DNA of 64,000 bases from CAWIJJ01 sp963836425. GTDB lineage: Bacteria > Acidobacteriota > Terriglobia > Bryobacterales > Bryobacteraceae. The stretch's first letter is position 1. Each line of letters opens with the position of its first letter. Where the stretch lies: positions 186,001 through 250,000 of the forward strand of contig CAWIJJ010000017.1 in assembly GCA_963836425.1 (NCBI GenBank), read 5' to 3'. The position numbers and the translations under genes were made by a program. Below, one piece after another: positions 8,055 through 16,631 of this stretch. Under the pieces are notes generated by a model, which made no database searches, was not told the DNA's origin, and saw nothing but the letters and a program-made list of their open reading frames with translations.

Positions 8055-8954
8055 TTGCGGCGACACCCTCTTTTCAAAGCGTATGCGGCCCTGGTGGCGG
8101 TGTGTTTCTTCTGGGGCACCACTTACCTGGGCATTCGCATGTCGCTCGAATCCTTTCCGCCGCTCGAGCTCGTGTCGCTCCGCTACCTCATTTCGGGCAG
8201 CCTGCTGGTGGCGTTTGCGGCTGTGCGCGGGCTGTATCTTCCCAGGGGGAAGGATCTTGCGGTTGCCTGCTTCAGCGGGTTTCTCACGCTTGGCATCGGC
8301 AATGCCGCCCTGGTCTTCGCGGAAACCATTATCCCGAGCGGAATCGCGGGACTGATCATCACCATCTCGCCGTTCTGGATGGTGGGGGTGGAAGCGCTGC
8401 TCCCCGGAGGGGCACGGTTGCACGCTCCCACCATTGGCGGCATGGCGGTCGGACTGGCCGGTGCCTGTCTGCTGTTCGCTCCCCAGGGCGGCATCGGACA
8501 CATCGACCGCGGGTTGTTGAGCGGGTTTCTGATCCTGCAAATCGGGATGGCGGGCTGGTCCTTCGGATCCATTTACCAGCGCCGCAAGGCCGGCAAAACC
8601 CACCCCATCATCGCCGGAGGAGTGCAGCAGCTTGCCGCGGGAGTGATTCTGGCGCCGCTGCTGCTGTTGGTGCACGAGCATCCCGTGCACTGGAGCATTC
8701 GCGGTGTATCCGCGCTGTTCTACCTGGTGTTCTTCGGCTCGATCGTCGGCTACAGCGCGTATGCCTACGCGCTCGACAAGCTTCCGGTGGCGATTGTTTC
8801 CGTCTACCCTTATGCCAATGCAGTCGTGGCGGTCACGCTCGGCTGGATCTTCTACCGCGAACCCTTCGGCCGGCGTGAAATGATGGCCATGCTGGTGATT
8901 TTCGCGGGCGTTGGCATCGTCAAGCGGTATTCCCTGCGTCCGCAGGCGCGTTAA
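8055..8954 (+). CDS. EamA/DMT-family transporter
   Basis: 299 residues predicted to span the membrane about ten times in two repeated EamA halves. The first begins AALVAVCFFWGTTYLGIR and the second starts near FLILQIGMAGWSFGSIYQRR. The characteristic end-of-repeat motif (SVYPYANAVVAVTLGWIFYREPF) is present near the C-terminus. Such proteins export metabolites or amino acids; the substrate cannot be told. The frame begins with TTG at 8055, 3 bases after the kinase stop, so it may be the last gene of that operon. Its stop overlaps the convergent downstream gene by 4 bases. Confidence 0.88.
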   Translation: MRRHPLFKAYAALVAVCFFWGTTYLGIRMSLESFPPLELVSLRYLISGSLLVAFAAVRGLYLPRGKDLAVACFSGFLTLGIGNAALVFAETIIPSGIAGLIITISPFWMVGVEALLPGGARLHAPTIGGMAVGLAGACLLFAPQGGIGHIDRGLLSGFLILQIGMAGWSFGSIYQRRKAGKTHPIIAGGVQQLAAGVILAPLLLLVHEHPVHWSIRGVSALFYLVFFGSIVGYSAYAYALDKLPVAIVSVYPYANAVVAVTLGWIFYREPFGRREMMAMLVIFAGVGIVKRYSLRPQAR

Positions 8955-9574
8955 TTTCCGCGGCCCACCAGTTTCGCGCCCAGCGCGCCGCCGGCCATGC
9001 TAAGCCCGGTAATAAAAAGGAAGAACGCCACCAGCGATACCACCAGGACCGTCGCGATTCCCGGCCCCGTCTGAAAGAACTCCACCATCTGTTGAACGGC
9101 AGGATCGTTGGTAGGCAGGTTCCGCATGCTTTCCTGGAGCATCCCGCCGAGCTTTCCGGAGAGCGCCGCCGGCACCTGCTGGATAGTGAACACCACTGTC
9201 CAGAAGCCGAACATCAACAGTCCGGTGATCCACCCGAGCCGGACTCCCGCCCTTACCGTCAACAGGCTGCCGGTCCGGCGCCGGTAAAAGACTACCGACA
9301 GAAAACCGCCGGCAATCCAGTTGACGAAAGGCAGGATCGCGATCAGCACCGTGGCCGCCACCGATACCATCAAGGCGATTCGCATTGCGATCGGATTCCG
9401 GAACGTGACCGGCGCCGCGTCCGGCTGGGGAGCGGCTTGCACGGGTGGAATGAACACCACCGGTTCTTCACGGATGGTTTCGGGAACGGGAATGTCCCTC
9501 TGCGCCTTTCCGCACTTGTGGCAGAAGAGGGCGTCCGGAGGCAGTTGTGCCCCGCAAGTGCAGTATTCCGGCAT
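8951..9574 (-). CDS. Zinc-ribbon membrane protein, function unknown
   Basis: About 207 residues from the ATG at 9574. The frame is open to 9667 and neither start has a convincing ribosome site. The N-terminus is a short C4 zinc ribbon (CTCG...CHKCG), followed by a Pro/Ala linker and membrane segments (IALMVSVAATVLIAILPFV, WITGLLMFGFWTVVFTI, GIATVLVVSLVAFFLFITG). This layout is common in uncharacterised bacterial zinc-ribbon membrane proteins. Its stop overlaps that of the EamA gene tail-to-tail by 4 bases (TTAA). Confidence 0.65.
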   Translation of the reverse strand: MPEYCTCGAQLPPDALFCHKCGKAQRDIPVPETIREEPVVFIPPVQAAPQPDAAPVTFRNPIAMRIALMVSVAATVLIAILPFVNWIAGGFLSVVFYRRRTGSLLTVRAGVRLGWITGLLMFGFWTVVFTIQQVPAALSGKLGGMLQESMRNLPTNDPAVQQMVEFFQTGPGIATVLVVSLVAFFLFITGLSMAGGALGAKLVGRGN

Positions 9575-9721
9575 AGTCGCTACAAAGCCGTCAGGCATCT
9601 CCAGTGTGACGCACGCGGCTCCGGTTAAGCAACCTCCGGCCTTTTTCGCTTTTTCGCCCTTTTTCACAGCGTGCGGCTAAGGCGCGATTTCAGCGGCCGT
9701 GCCCTGCTAAAATACGCAGTT

Positions 9722-10072
9722 ATGCTGAAGCGCTTCATCCTCTGGGACTACAAGCGGGGAAGCTGGCAATACGACGTCATGGTGGCCCTGATCCTGGCGT
9801 TCATTTTTGCTATCCCGCGGGAATGGTTCGGGGACCAGCCGCGAATTCCACGCGTCAGCACCTTGGCCATGTTGCCAAGCGATAACGGCAGTTCGGCATT
9901 CTATGTCGATGCCAAAATGCTGGACGGCATCGCCGAAAACCAGCGCGTTGCCAAATTAACTCAATGGCTCCAGTCTGGAACCAGCGACCGCCGCCTGCGT
10001 GTCACGCGGCTCGAGCCCATCCTCGATTCGGAAGGGGAACTGCAAGGGTATCTGGCGTTCGCGCGGCCCTGA
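9722..10072 (+). CDS. Small single-span membrane protein, unknown
   Basis: 116 residues with a basic N-terminus (MLKRFILWDYKRGSW), one hydrophobic helix (VMVALILAFIFAIP) and a soluble C-terminal ~75 residues (VAKLTQWLQSGTSDRRLRV). I do not recognise the family. It sits just upstream of the LolA-like gene in the same direction, with 69 bases between, suggesting a shared envelope role. TAAAAT at 9708-9713 lies 8 bases before the ATG and could be the -10 box of a leaderless transcript. The frame continues upstream to 9671, but 9722 gives the sensible membrane N-terminus. Confidence 0.6.
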   Translation: MLKRFILWDYKRGSWQYDVMVALILAFIFAIPREWFGDQPRIPRVSTLAMLPSDNGSSAFYVDAKMLDGIAENQRVAKLTQWLQSGTSDRRLRVTRLEPILDSEGELQGYLAFARP

Positions 10073-10141
10073 CCAGCCGCCGGCAACCCAGGTACTCGCG
10101 ACCTAACCGGGGTACGTCACATCTAACAGGAGACACACCGG

Positions 10142-10819
10142 ATGCACCTGCTTCGCCCCCTGCTGACAATCTGCCTGGCAATCCCCGCAATGGCGGCCGA
10201 ACCGTCTCTCGAGGCGACTTTCGCCAAAATGGACGCGGTCGCTCCAGGATTCAAGGGGCTGACAGCTAACCTCAAGCAGGTCAAGCATACCGAGATCATC
10301 AACGAGGACGAAACCGACACCGGCAAAATCACGGTGAAACGCAACAGCCCCAAGGACTTGCGGATTCTGATGCAGTTCGAGGGTGCCAGCGCGCGCAAGG
10401 CGTTCATCGGCGGCAACAAGGCGCAAATCTACTATCCCAAGGCCAACCTCGTCCAGGAATGGGACTTAGGAAAGAGCGGCACAATGCGGGACGAACTGAT
10501 GATGCTCGCGTTTGGAAGTAACTCCCGAGACATTGTGCGCGCCTATACAGCCAGTCTGGGCGGTCCCGACACCGTCTCCGGGCAGAGCGCCACTCGTATT
10601 GTGTTGATTCCGAAGAACAAGGAGCTTGTCAAGCTCTTTCCCCGGATCGAGCTGTGGATTTCCGACGAAACGGGCCTTACTTTGCAACAGAAAATGCATG
10701 AGGGCGGAGGCGACTACGTCATGGCCACCTACACCGACATCAAGCTCACCAATCCCCCGGATTCGGCCGTCAAGCTCGACGTCCCCAAAAACGCTAAAAT
10801 CGAAAGACCGCAAAAGTAG
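10142..10819 (+). CDS. LolA-like outer-membrane lipoprotein carrier
   Basis: 225 residues with an AGGAG site before the ATG and a signal peptide (LLRPLLTICLAIPAMAAEP). The mature protein has the LolA/LolB fold pattern: a helix (LEATFAKMDAVAPGFKGLTA), then strands with KITVKRNSPKDLRILMQFEG, NKAQIYYPKANLVQEWD and a C-terminal LWISDETGLTLQQKM. This is the 'outer membrane lipoprotein-sorting protein' subgroup, which carries acylated substrates across the periplasm. The stop overlaps the GTG just before the next ATG, so it is coupled to the acyltransferase gene. Confidence 0.8.
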   Translation: MHLLRPLLTICLAIPAMAAEPSLEATFAKMDAVAPGFKGLTANLKQVKHTEIINEDETDTGKITVKRNSPKDLRILMQFEGASARKAFIGGNKAQIYYPKANLVQEWDLGKSGTMRDELMMLAFGSNSRDIVRAYTASLGGPDTVSGQSATRIVLIPKNKELVKLFPRIELWISDETGLTLQQKMHEGGGDYVMATYTDIKLTNPPDSAVKLDVPKNAKIERPQK

Positions 10820-10821
10820 TG

Positions 10822-11913
10822 ATGAAGACCAAGACGAGCTCCTTCAGGCTCCAATATCTGGACTGGGCCCGCGGCATCGGCGCGATCATCATGCTGCAAG
10901 GCCACGTCTTTGATTCGTTTCTTCGGGGCGACCTCCGCTCGGGCGACGCTTACGTGCTCTCCCAGTTCGTCGGGGGAATGCCGCCGGCCATCTTCCTGTT
11001 CCTCACCGGCGTGACGCTGTCGTTCCTGATGGACAGCACGCAAAAGAAGGGGCTTGCTCCCCGCGCCCGCATGTTTGAAGCCTTCCGCCGCTCCGGCTAC
11101 CTGTTCTTGCTGGCCTTCGCCTTCCGCGTGCAGCTCTGGATTTTCGGCCTTCCCGCACCCTGGCAGGACCTGTTCAAGGTGGACATTCTGAATGCCATGG
11201 GCTTCGCCATCGCGGTACTTTCCCCCCTGGCCATGTTCCGTACCGAGGAGCGCACCCGTTTCTGCGCCATCGTGGGCCTCGCGATCGCCTGTGCGGCGCC
11301 GCTGGTTTCCCAGATCGACTGGTCCGGTATGCCGTGGATGATCCGCGCCTACGTCGTTCCCGACGTCCGTTACTTCGGGTTCTTCCCCTGGGCAGCGTTT
11401 CTCGCGTTCGGCATGAGCGCAGGCAGCATCATCCGCCTGGCGGGCAGCGAGCACATCGAAAAGGTGATGCAATGGGGCGCACTGGCAGGCGGCGCGCTGA
11501 TCCTGGGCTCCCAATACTTCTCCAACCTGCCCTACTCCGTCTATTCGAAATCCGACTACTGGCTGAATAGCCCGGGCCTGATTCTGACGAAGCTGGGCGT
11601 TTTTCTGCTGATCCTGTCGTTCGCCTATTTGTGGACACGCTACGCGGCGGGCCAAGGCTGGAGTTGGGTGCGGCAACTGGGAACCACATCCCTGCTGGTG
11701 TACTGGGTCCATATCGAAATGGTCTACGGGAAAGGCCTCGGGTTCCTGAAGGGTAACCTGAACGTGCCCCAGACGGTGGTCGCGGCCGTAATCATCGTCC
11801 TGGTGATGCTGGCTATTTCCACGATTAAGACATACCGCCACCGCTTGCAGACGGCCCTTGCGGATATGGGCTGGTGGTTCACGCCCAGCACCGACGAAGC
11901 TACCGGCGACTAG
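10822..11913 (+). CDS. DUF1624-type membrane acyltransferase
   Basis: About 363 residues with eight to ten predicted membrane segments. The N-terminus (YLDWARGIGAIIMLQGHVFD, then PPAIFLFLTGVTLSFLMD) matches the heparan-alpha-glucosaminide N-acetyltransferase-like/DUF1624 family; the His in LQGH is a likely functional residue by family analogy. Such proteins acylate surface glycans or lipids. The start is GTG at 10819 or ATG at 10822; the upstream LolA-like gene ends at 10819, implying coupling. Its 3' end overlaps that of the convergent sigma factor by 4 bases. Confidence 0.75.
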   Translation: MKTKTSSFRLQYLDWARGIGAIIMLQGHVFDSFLRGDLRSGDAYVLSQFVGGMPPAIFLFLTGVTLSFLMDSTQKKGLAPRARMFEAFRRSGYLFLLAFAFRVQLWIFGLPAPWQDLFKVDILNAMGFAIAVLSPLAMFRTEERTRFCAIVGLAIACAAPLVSQIDWSGMPWMIRAYVVPDVRYFGFFPWAAFLAFGMSAGSIIRLAGSEHIEKVMQWGALAGGALILGSQYFSNLPYSVYSKSDYWLNSPGLILTKLGVFLLILSFAYLWTRYAAGQGWSWVRQLGTTSLLVYWVHIEMVYGKGLGFLKGNLNVPQTVVAAVIIVLVMLAISTIKTYRHRLQTALADMGWWFTPSTDEATGD

Positions 11914-13166
11914 TTCTGCGCCGCGCGCGCCCGTTTGAGCAGTAATTCCCGCTCCTTCGAATTGCGGGTCATGGCCGCCGCCTTTTCGAACTCCACGCGG
12001 GCCTCGGCGTAGCGTCCGAGCTTGGCCAGGAAATCGCCGCGCACGGCGGGGAGCAGGTGGTAGCCCTCCAGTTCGGCGTCCAATCCCTCCACCAGGCGAA
12101 GGCCTTCGAGCGGCCCGCGGGCCATGCCCACCGCCACCGCCCGATTCAGGTCCACGATCGGAGACGGCGTAATCGCCGCAAGTTCCGTGTACAGTTCCAC
12201 GATGCGTTCCCAGTCCGTCGCTTCCGGCGCCAGGGCGCGCGCATGGCAGGCCGCGATGCCGGCCTGAAGCGCGTAGGGTCCGCGCACCCCGCCGAGCTTT
12301 TCGCCCCGCTCGATGGCCGCGAGCCCCCTGCGGATCAGAATGCGGTCCCACAGCGCGCGGTTCTGGTCGAGCAGCAGCACCGGCTCTCCCGAGGGGCCGG
12401 TGCGGGCCCGCGACCGCGATGCCTGAATCTCCATCAACGCCACCAAACCGTGGACCTCGGGTTCGCGCGGCGCCACTTCGGCCAAAATCCGCCCCAGCCG
12501 CAGCGCTTCGTCGCACAACGACGGCCGCATCCAATCGTCCCCGGCAGTCGCCGAGTAACCCTCGTTGAAGATCAGGTAAATGACTTCCAGCACCGACGCG
12601 AGCCGCGCCGTCAGTTCATCGCCTGCGGGCACTTCGAACGGCACCTGCTTTTCGGAAAGGGTTCGCTTGGCGCGCACGATGCGCTGGGCGATCGTGGGTT
12701 CCGGCGTCAGAAAGGCGCGGGCGATTTCCACAGTCGTCAGGCCGCCCAGCAGCCGTAGCGTAAGCGCCACACGCGCTTCGGCGGGCAACACCGGATGACA
12801 AGCCGTGAAGATGAGGCGGAGCAGGTCGTCCCCTACATCGTCGTCCAGCGAGGCCTCGAGTTCCATAACGGCTCGGTCCCGGCCGGCGTCGAGTTCCCGG
12901 CCTAACTCTTCGTGCTTTCGTCCGATAAGCTGGCTGCGGCGGATGTGATCGATGGCGCGATGCCTGGCGGCGGCCATGAGCCAGGCGCCCGGATTGCGCG
13001 GGACGCCTGCCTCCGGCCATTGTTCGAGAGCCGATACCAAGGCGTCCTGGGCCAGTTCCTCGGCCACGCCGACGTCCCGCACAATGCGCGCGAGGACGGC
13101 GATCAGCTTCGCCGACTCCATCCGCCAGACCGCGTCGATTACCCTCTGGATTTCGCCGCCTGCCAC
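11910..13166 (-). CDS. ECF42-type RNA polymerase sigma factor
   Basis: 418 residues from a GTG. Sigma-2 is at residues ~10-80 (VAEELAQDALVSALEQWPE, then RHRAIDHIRRSQ), sigma-4 at ~125-190 (LTLRLLGGLTTVEIARAFL, TIAQRIVRAKRTL), and a ~200-residue helical C-terminal extension carries TPR-like repeats (ITPSPIVDLNRAVAVGMARG). This long extension and the neighbouring YCII protein define the ECF42 group, which has no anti-sigma factor and is thought to be controlled by its C-terminal domain. It lies 47 bases downstream of the YCII gene, probably in one operon. Confidence 0.92.
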   Translation of the reverse strand: MAGGEIQRVIDAVWRMESAKLIAVLARIVRDVGVAEELAQDALVSALEQWPEAGVPRNPGAWLMAAARHRAIDHIRRSQLIGRKHEELGRELDAGRDRAVMELEASLDDDVGDDLLRLIFTACHPVLPAEARVALTLRLLGGLTTVEIARAFLTPEPTIAQRIVRAKRTLSEKQVPFEVPAGDELTARLASVLEVIYLIFNEGYSATAGDDWMRPSLCDEALRLGRILAEVAPREPEVHGLVALMEIQASRSRARTGPSGEPVLLLDQNRALWDRILIRRGLAAIERGEKLGGVRGPYALQAGIAACHARALAPEATDWERIVELYTELAAITPSPIVDLNRAVAVGMARGPLEGLRLVEGLDAELEGYHLLPAVRGDFLAKLGRYAEARVEFEKAAAMTRNSKERELLLKRARAAQN

Positions 13167-13213
13167 TCCTACCGATCAGAGCATCTTCCTCCGGCCCGTG
13201 GCAAGCCAGGAAT

Positions 13214-13648
13214 TCAGCGCTTCTTCTGCTGCTCTTCCACCTGCTTGCGCAGGCGCTCTTCCTGCTCGTGGAGTTCCGGTGTGAACGCTTCCCCGAAATC
13301 GTCGGCCTCGAAGATCTGACGGATTTCGATCTCGCTTTCCCCTTCGAACGGATTCGGGCAGCGCTTCACCCATTCGATGGCCTCTTCCTTCGACTTCACC
13401 TGGAAAATCCAGAACCCGGCCACCAGTTCCTTGGTTTCCGTGAACGGGCCGTCGATAACCGTCCTCTTGTTTCCGGAAAAGCGGACACGGGCGCCTTTCG
13501 AACTGGGCTGGAGTCCCTCGGCAGCGAGCAACACGCCTGCCTTTACCAACTCCTCATTGAACATCCCCATCTCACGAAAGATCTTCTCGTCCGGCATCTT
13601 GCCCGACTCGGATTCCTGCGTCGCCTTTACCATCACCATGAATTTCAT
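13214..13648 (-). CDS. YCII/DGPF-domain protein paired with ECF42 sigma
   Basis: 144 residues. The ATG at 13648 is chosen for its AAGGAGAT ribosome site. The product begins MKFMVMVKATQESESG and contains the family signature region VIDGPFTETKELVAGFWIF, followed by KSKEEAIEWVKRCPNP. These small ferredoxin-like-fold proteins are the standard genomic partners of ECF42 sigma factors and are usually part of their regulon. The last ~35 residues are charged and helical (EQEERLRKQVEEQQKKR), an extension beyond the usual domain. Confidence 0.9.
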   Translation of the reverse strand: MKFMVMVKATQESESGKMPDEKIFREMGMFNEELVKAGVLLAAEGLQPSSKGARVRFSGNKRTVIDGPFTETKELVAGFWIFQVKSKEEAIEWVKRCPNPFEGESEIEIRQIFEADDFGEAFTPELHEQEERLRKQVEEQQKKR

Positions 13649-13761
13649 CGTGCGTAATCTCCTTGTATTTCTGAGCCCGCCCTCGCATCGCTCAATCCGG
13701 GCTCTACCATAGCGTCGAACGGAAGGAGGCCGGATCGACAACCCGGCCCGCCTTTTTCGAA

Positions 13762-16596
13762 TCATAAATAACGTTCGATGCGGTCCCGGAAACGGGTATA
13801 TACCCACGAAACGGCCACCAGGATCACGCCGAGTACGAAGAACGAGAGGATGCGCGGGAACGTTTCAAGCTCACGCAGGTCGTAGAAGAACAGCTTGCCG
13901 ATGCAGAGCAGGAAGATGGCCAGGCCGGAAAGCCGCAAAGTGCGGTCGCGCAGCGGGAAACCGGCGGCCAGCAGCGCGGCGCCCTCCATACCCCAGGCCA
14001 CCGTCAGCAGGCTTCCCGAAACTTCCTGGAACAGCAGCGCGGCCGTGAGCACCGTGGCGAGCAGTGAATAGTACAGGCGAGCCATCCGCGCCCGCGGCAC
14101 AATCAGTTGCGCCGCGAACAGGCAGGCGATAGCGGCGGCGCCCGCCAGGATCCGCCATGGAGCGGGTTCCGGAAGCAGGGCGGCGAAGTTCACCAGGCAC
14201 AGGCGGACCATCACCGCCGCGGCTGCCAAGTGCGCCTGCCATTCCAATCCGGAGAGGCGGCCTCGAATTCCGATAGCGAGCAGCAACAGCGCCGCGAGGG
14301 CCCAGCCAAAGGCTACCGCGGAGGCGGGGAGAATCGCCCACAACTCGATCATCAGGAACAGGGTGCCGGCGGCCGAAGCGGCGTACAGCACCGGTTTCTC
14401 CGCCGCCATTCGGGCAGCCAGTCCATAGGCGAGCGCGGCGGCGATTCCCACCGCCATTCGCTCGTCCAGATGGAACATGGCATGGGTCAGCGGGGCCGTC
14501 CCTTGCAATACGTAGAGTGAGCCGAATGCAGCCATGATCTGCGCTTGTACGCGGAGGTTGGGCGGCCATCCGCGCAGACCCGCTTCGAGGGCAATGAGGC
14601 CGCATGCCATCCACGCGGGACCGAGGTAGACGTCGGGTACGACGCGCCAGAGGAAAACCGCGGCGGCAGCCAGTGCCACAGCGCTTGCCACCGGTTGCAG
14701 AACGCTCCGCTCTCTTTCCGTGATGCGGCCTGCGCCCGCGCGGAGCGCGCACAGGGATGCCGCGTAAGCCGCGAGCGCGAGACATGCGGGCTGAATCCAG
14801 AGGTGCGCAGGCGGCACACCGGAAAGGTTCGGGATGCGTACCTGATACCAGGCTGTGGCGCCCAGGGCCAGCACGGCCGCCCCGTATCCTTGCCGGCGGA
14901 AGTCGGAGAGCCGGAATTGCCAGCCGAATGCGAACAGGAGCGCCGCGAATGTGAGCCACCCCATGCCGGCGTCCCGCAGGGAAAGCTCGGCTCCGAGGAT
15001 GAGTGCAACCAGCGCTGCCGCCGCATATCCGTAACCGGAGGCGACACGGCGGATAGCGCGGTTCGAGTAGAAGAACAGGGCGGCCAGCGCGGCCGGGGGA
15101 GTCCAGTCGTGCAACGTCAAACTGGCGAACTGGACGGTCCCGGCGGCGGGCAGATCGCGGAACAGCAGTTTCAATCCCAGCGCGGCAAACAACGCGGCGG
15201 CCAGACGGCGCGGATGATGCTGACGGAAAAATACCCCGGTAAGAAAGAGCAGTTCGGCCTCTGCGAGCAGCACCACATTCGCGGTCTGCCCTTGAAGGCG
15301 CAGAGCCACGGCAGCCGCGGAGAAGGCGGCCGCCAGCGTCACCGGACCTTCGTAGCCGCCGCCCAGAATCCGCTCCAGCGTGCTCTCGTCAGGCGCAAAG
15401 CTCGCCGGCGGTCGCAGCAGGGCGCGCAGAATCGTGCCGGCCAGATACGCGAGCGCCATCCCGGCCGCGAGCTGCCACATCCGCTCGGGCGCGGCGGCAG
15501 ACCATTTGGCGTAGGAGAGCAGGCCGAAGCCCAGCGCGTTCAGCGGCAGCAGCGCCTGCTCGGCCGGATGATTGGAGAGGCGGCGGGCACGCAGCAGGTC
15601 GTAGCCTTCGAAAAGAAGCCAGTAAATAGAGAAGACGAGCTGCGCGGACCAGAGGGGCGAGCCGGTATCGCCGCGCGATGCGCATGTCGCATAGGTGGCC
15701 ACCAGCCCGAACAGGATGGTGCCGTGCCAGTGGAACCGGTCGGCGATCACGATCAGCGAAGCCGTCAGCGGAATCAGAGCGATTACCGAGAGCGCAGTAA
15801 CGGGAGTGATCGCGAGGGTGACAAACGTCACCGCATAGGCGAGGCCAGTCACGGCCTGCACGCGATAGCGCAGCGAATGCAGCACCATCGCGGCCGCTAC
15901 CGCCAACAACAGGAATCCGCCCAGCACCGCATTGTGGATTACCCGGGCCGCATCGAGCGCCTGCATCGCGTAAACAGTGAAGTACAGCGCCGCCCATCCG
16001 CCGCCCAGCAGGCCGCGGCCGAACAGCACGTACCGTTCGCGGCGCTCGAGGGCCGCACCGGCGCCCAGCAGGGAAAAGCTCACCGCCAGCGCCACGCCGG
16101 ACCGGCCGGCAGGCCCCATCTGCGAGAACGAATAGCCGAGAAACAGCGCCAGCGCGATCACCAGCACCGCAATCCCGAGCTTGTTGAGCCAGTTGGCCCC
16201 GACTATCGCTTCCCACTCGGCGCCGCTGCGCTCGGCGGGCACCGGCTCCGGCAGAAATGGCGCTGGAACGGGCGCGGGCACGGGCGTCAACGCGGGTAGC
16301 GAGGGCTCTTCGATGACGGGCACCTCGAATTGCTCCGGAACAGGCTGCGCGGCTTCCGCGGGCGCAGGTGCGGGTTCTGGCGTCGTTTCCGGAGTTGGAG
16401 CCGGCTTGGCTTCCGCCGCTTCCAGCCTCATCTCCAGGTTGTGCACGCGGCGGATCAACGCCGCCAGTTCCCAGGGTTCTACCCGCGCCCCGGATGTCTC
16501 CGCAATCCGGTGCTCGATCCCGGCAAAACGCTCGGAAAGGACGCGCCAACGGACCAATAACACGATCAGCACGACAAAAAACAGAAATGCTTCCAT
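13762..16596 (-). CDS. DUF2339 multi-span membrane protein
   Basis: 944 residues. One N-terminal membrane segment (FLFFVVLIVLLVRW) leads into a short coiled coil and a Pro/Ala/Glu-rich linker (~60-125). The motif WEAIVGANWLNKLGIAVLVI marks the start of a very long polytopic region with about 25 or more predicted helices. This order is that of the DUF2339 family. Function is unknown; the family is envelope-associated. A GGAGAT ribosome site precedes the ATG. It lies 35 bases upstream of nothing on its own strand except the YCII/ECF42 pair, and directly follows the Aas gene. Confidence 0.85.
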   Translation of the reverse strand: MEAFLFFVVLIVLLVRWRVLSERFAGIEHRIAETSGARVEPWELAALIRRVHNLEMRLEAAEAKPAPTPETTPEPAPAPAEAAQPVPEQFEVPVIEEPSLPALTPVPAPVPAPFLPEPVPAERSGAEWEAIVGANWLNKLGIAVLVIALALFLGYSFSQMGPAGRSGVALAVSFSLLGAGAALERRERYVLFGRGLLGGGWAALYFTVYAMQALDAARVIHNAVLGGFLLLAVAAAMVLHSLRYRVQAVTGLAYAVTFVTLAITPVTALSVIALIPLTASLIVIADRFHWHGTILFGLVATYATCASRGDTGSPLWSAQLVFSIYWLLFEGYDLLRARRLSNHPAEQALLPLNALGFGLLSYAKWSAAAPERMWQLAAGMALAYLAGTILRALLRPPASFAPDESTLERILGGGYEGPVTLAAAFSAAAVALRLQGQTANVVLLAEAELLFLTGVFFRQHHPRRLAAALFAALGLKLLFRDLPAAGTVQFASLTLHDWTPPAALAALFFYSNRAIRRVASGYGYAAAALVALILGAELSLRDAGMGWLTFAALLFAFGWQFRLSDFRRQGYGAAVLALGATAWYQVRIPNLSGVPPAHLWIQPACLALAAYAASLCALRAGAGRITERERSVLQPVASAVALAAAAVFLWRVVPDVYLGPAWMACGLIALEAGLRGWPPNLRVQAQIMAAFGSLYVLQGTAPLTHAMFHLDERMAVGIAAALAYGLAARMAAEKPVLYAASAAGTLFLMIELWAILPASAVAFGWALAALLLLAIGIRGRLSGLEWQAHLAAAAVMVRLCLVNFAALLPEPAPWRILAGAAAIACLFAAQLIVPRARMARLYYSLLATVLTAALLFQEVSGSLLTVAWGMEGAALLAAGFPLRDRTLRLSGLAIFLLCIGKLFFYDLRELETFPRILSFFVLGVILVAVSWVYTRFRDRIERYL

Positions 16597-16631
16597 GGAG
16601 TAATCTCCTTCGCCTCAGCTCCCGCCGGCGC

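Noticed and set aside
10729..12534. A 601-residue minus-strand frame spanning the acyltransferase and the sigma factor
   Set aside because: It is antisense to the DUF1624 gene and out of frame within the ECF42 gene, both of which have clear family motifs.
14545..16299. A 584-residue plus-strand frame antisense to the DUF2339 gene
   Set aside because: It is Arg/Gln-rich with no domain, while the minus strand encodes a coherent polytopic membrane protein.
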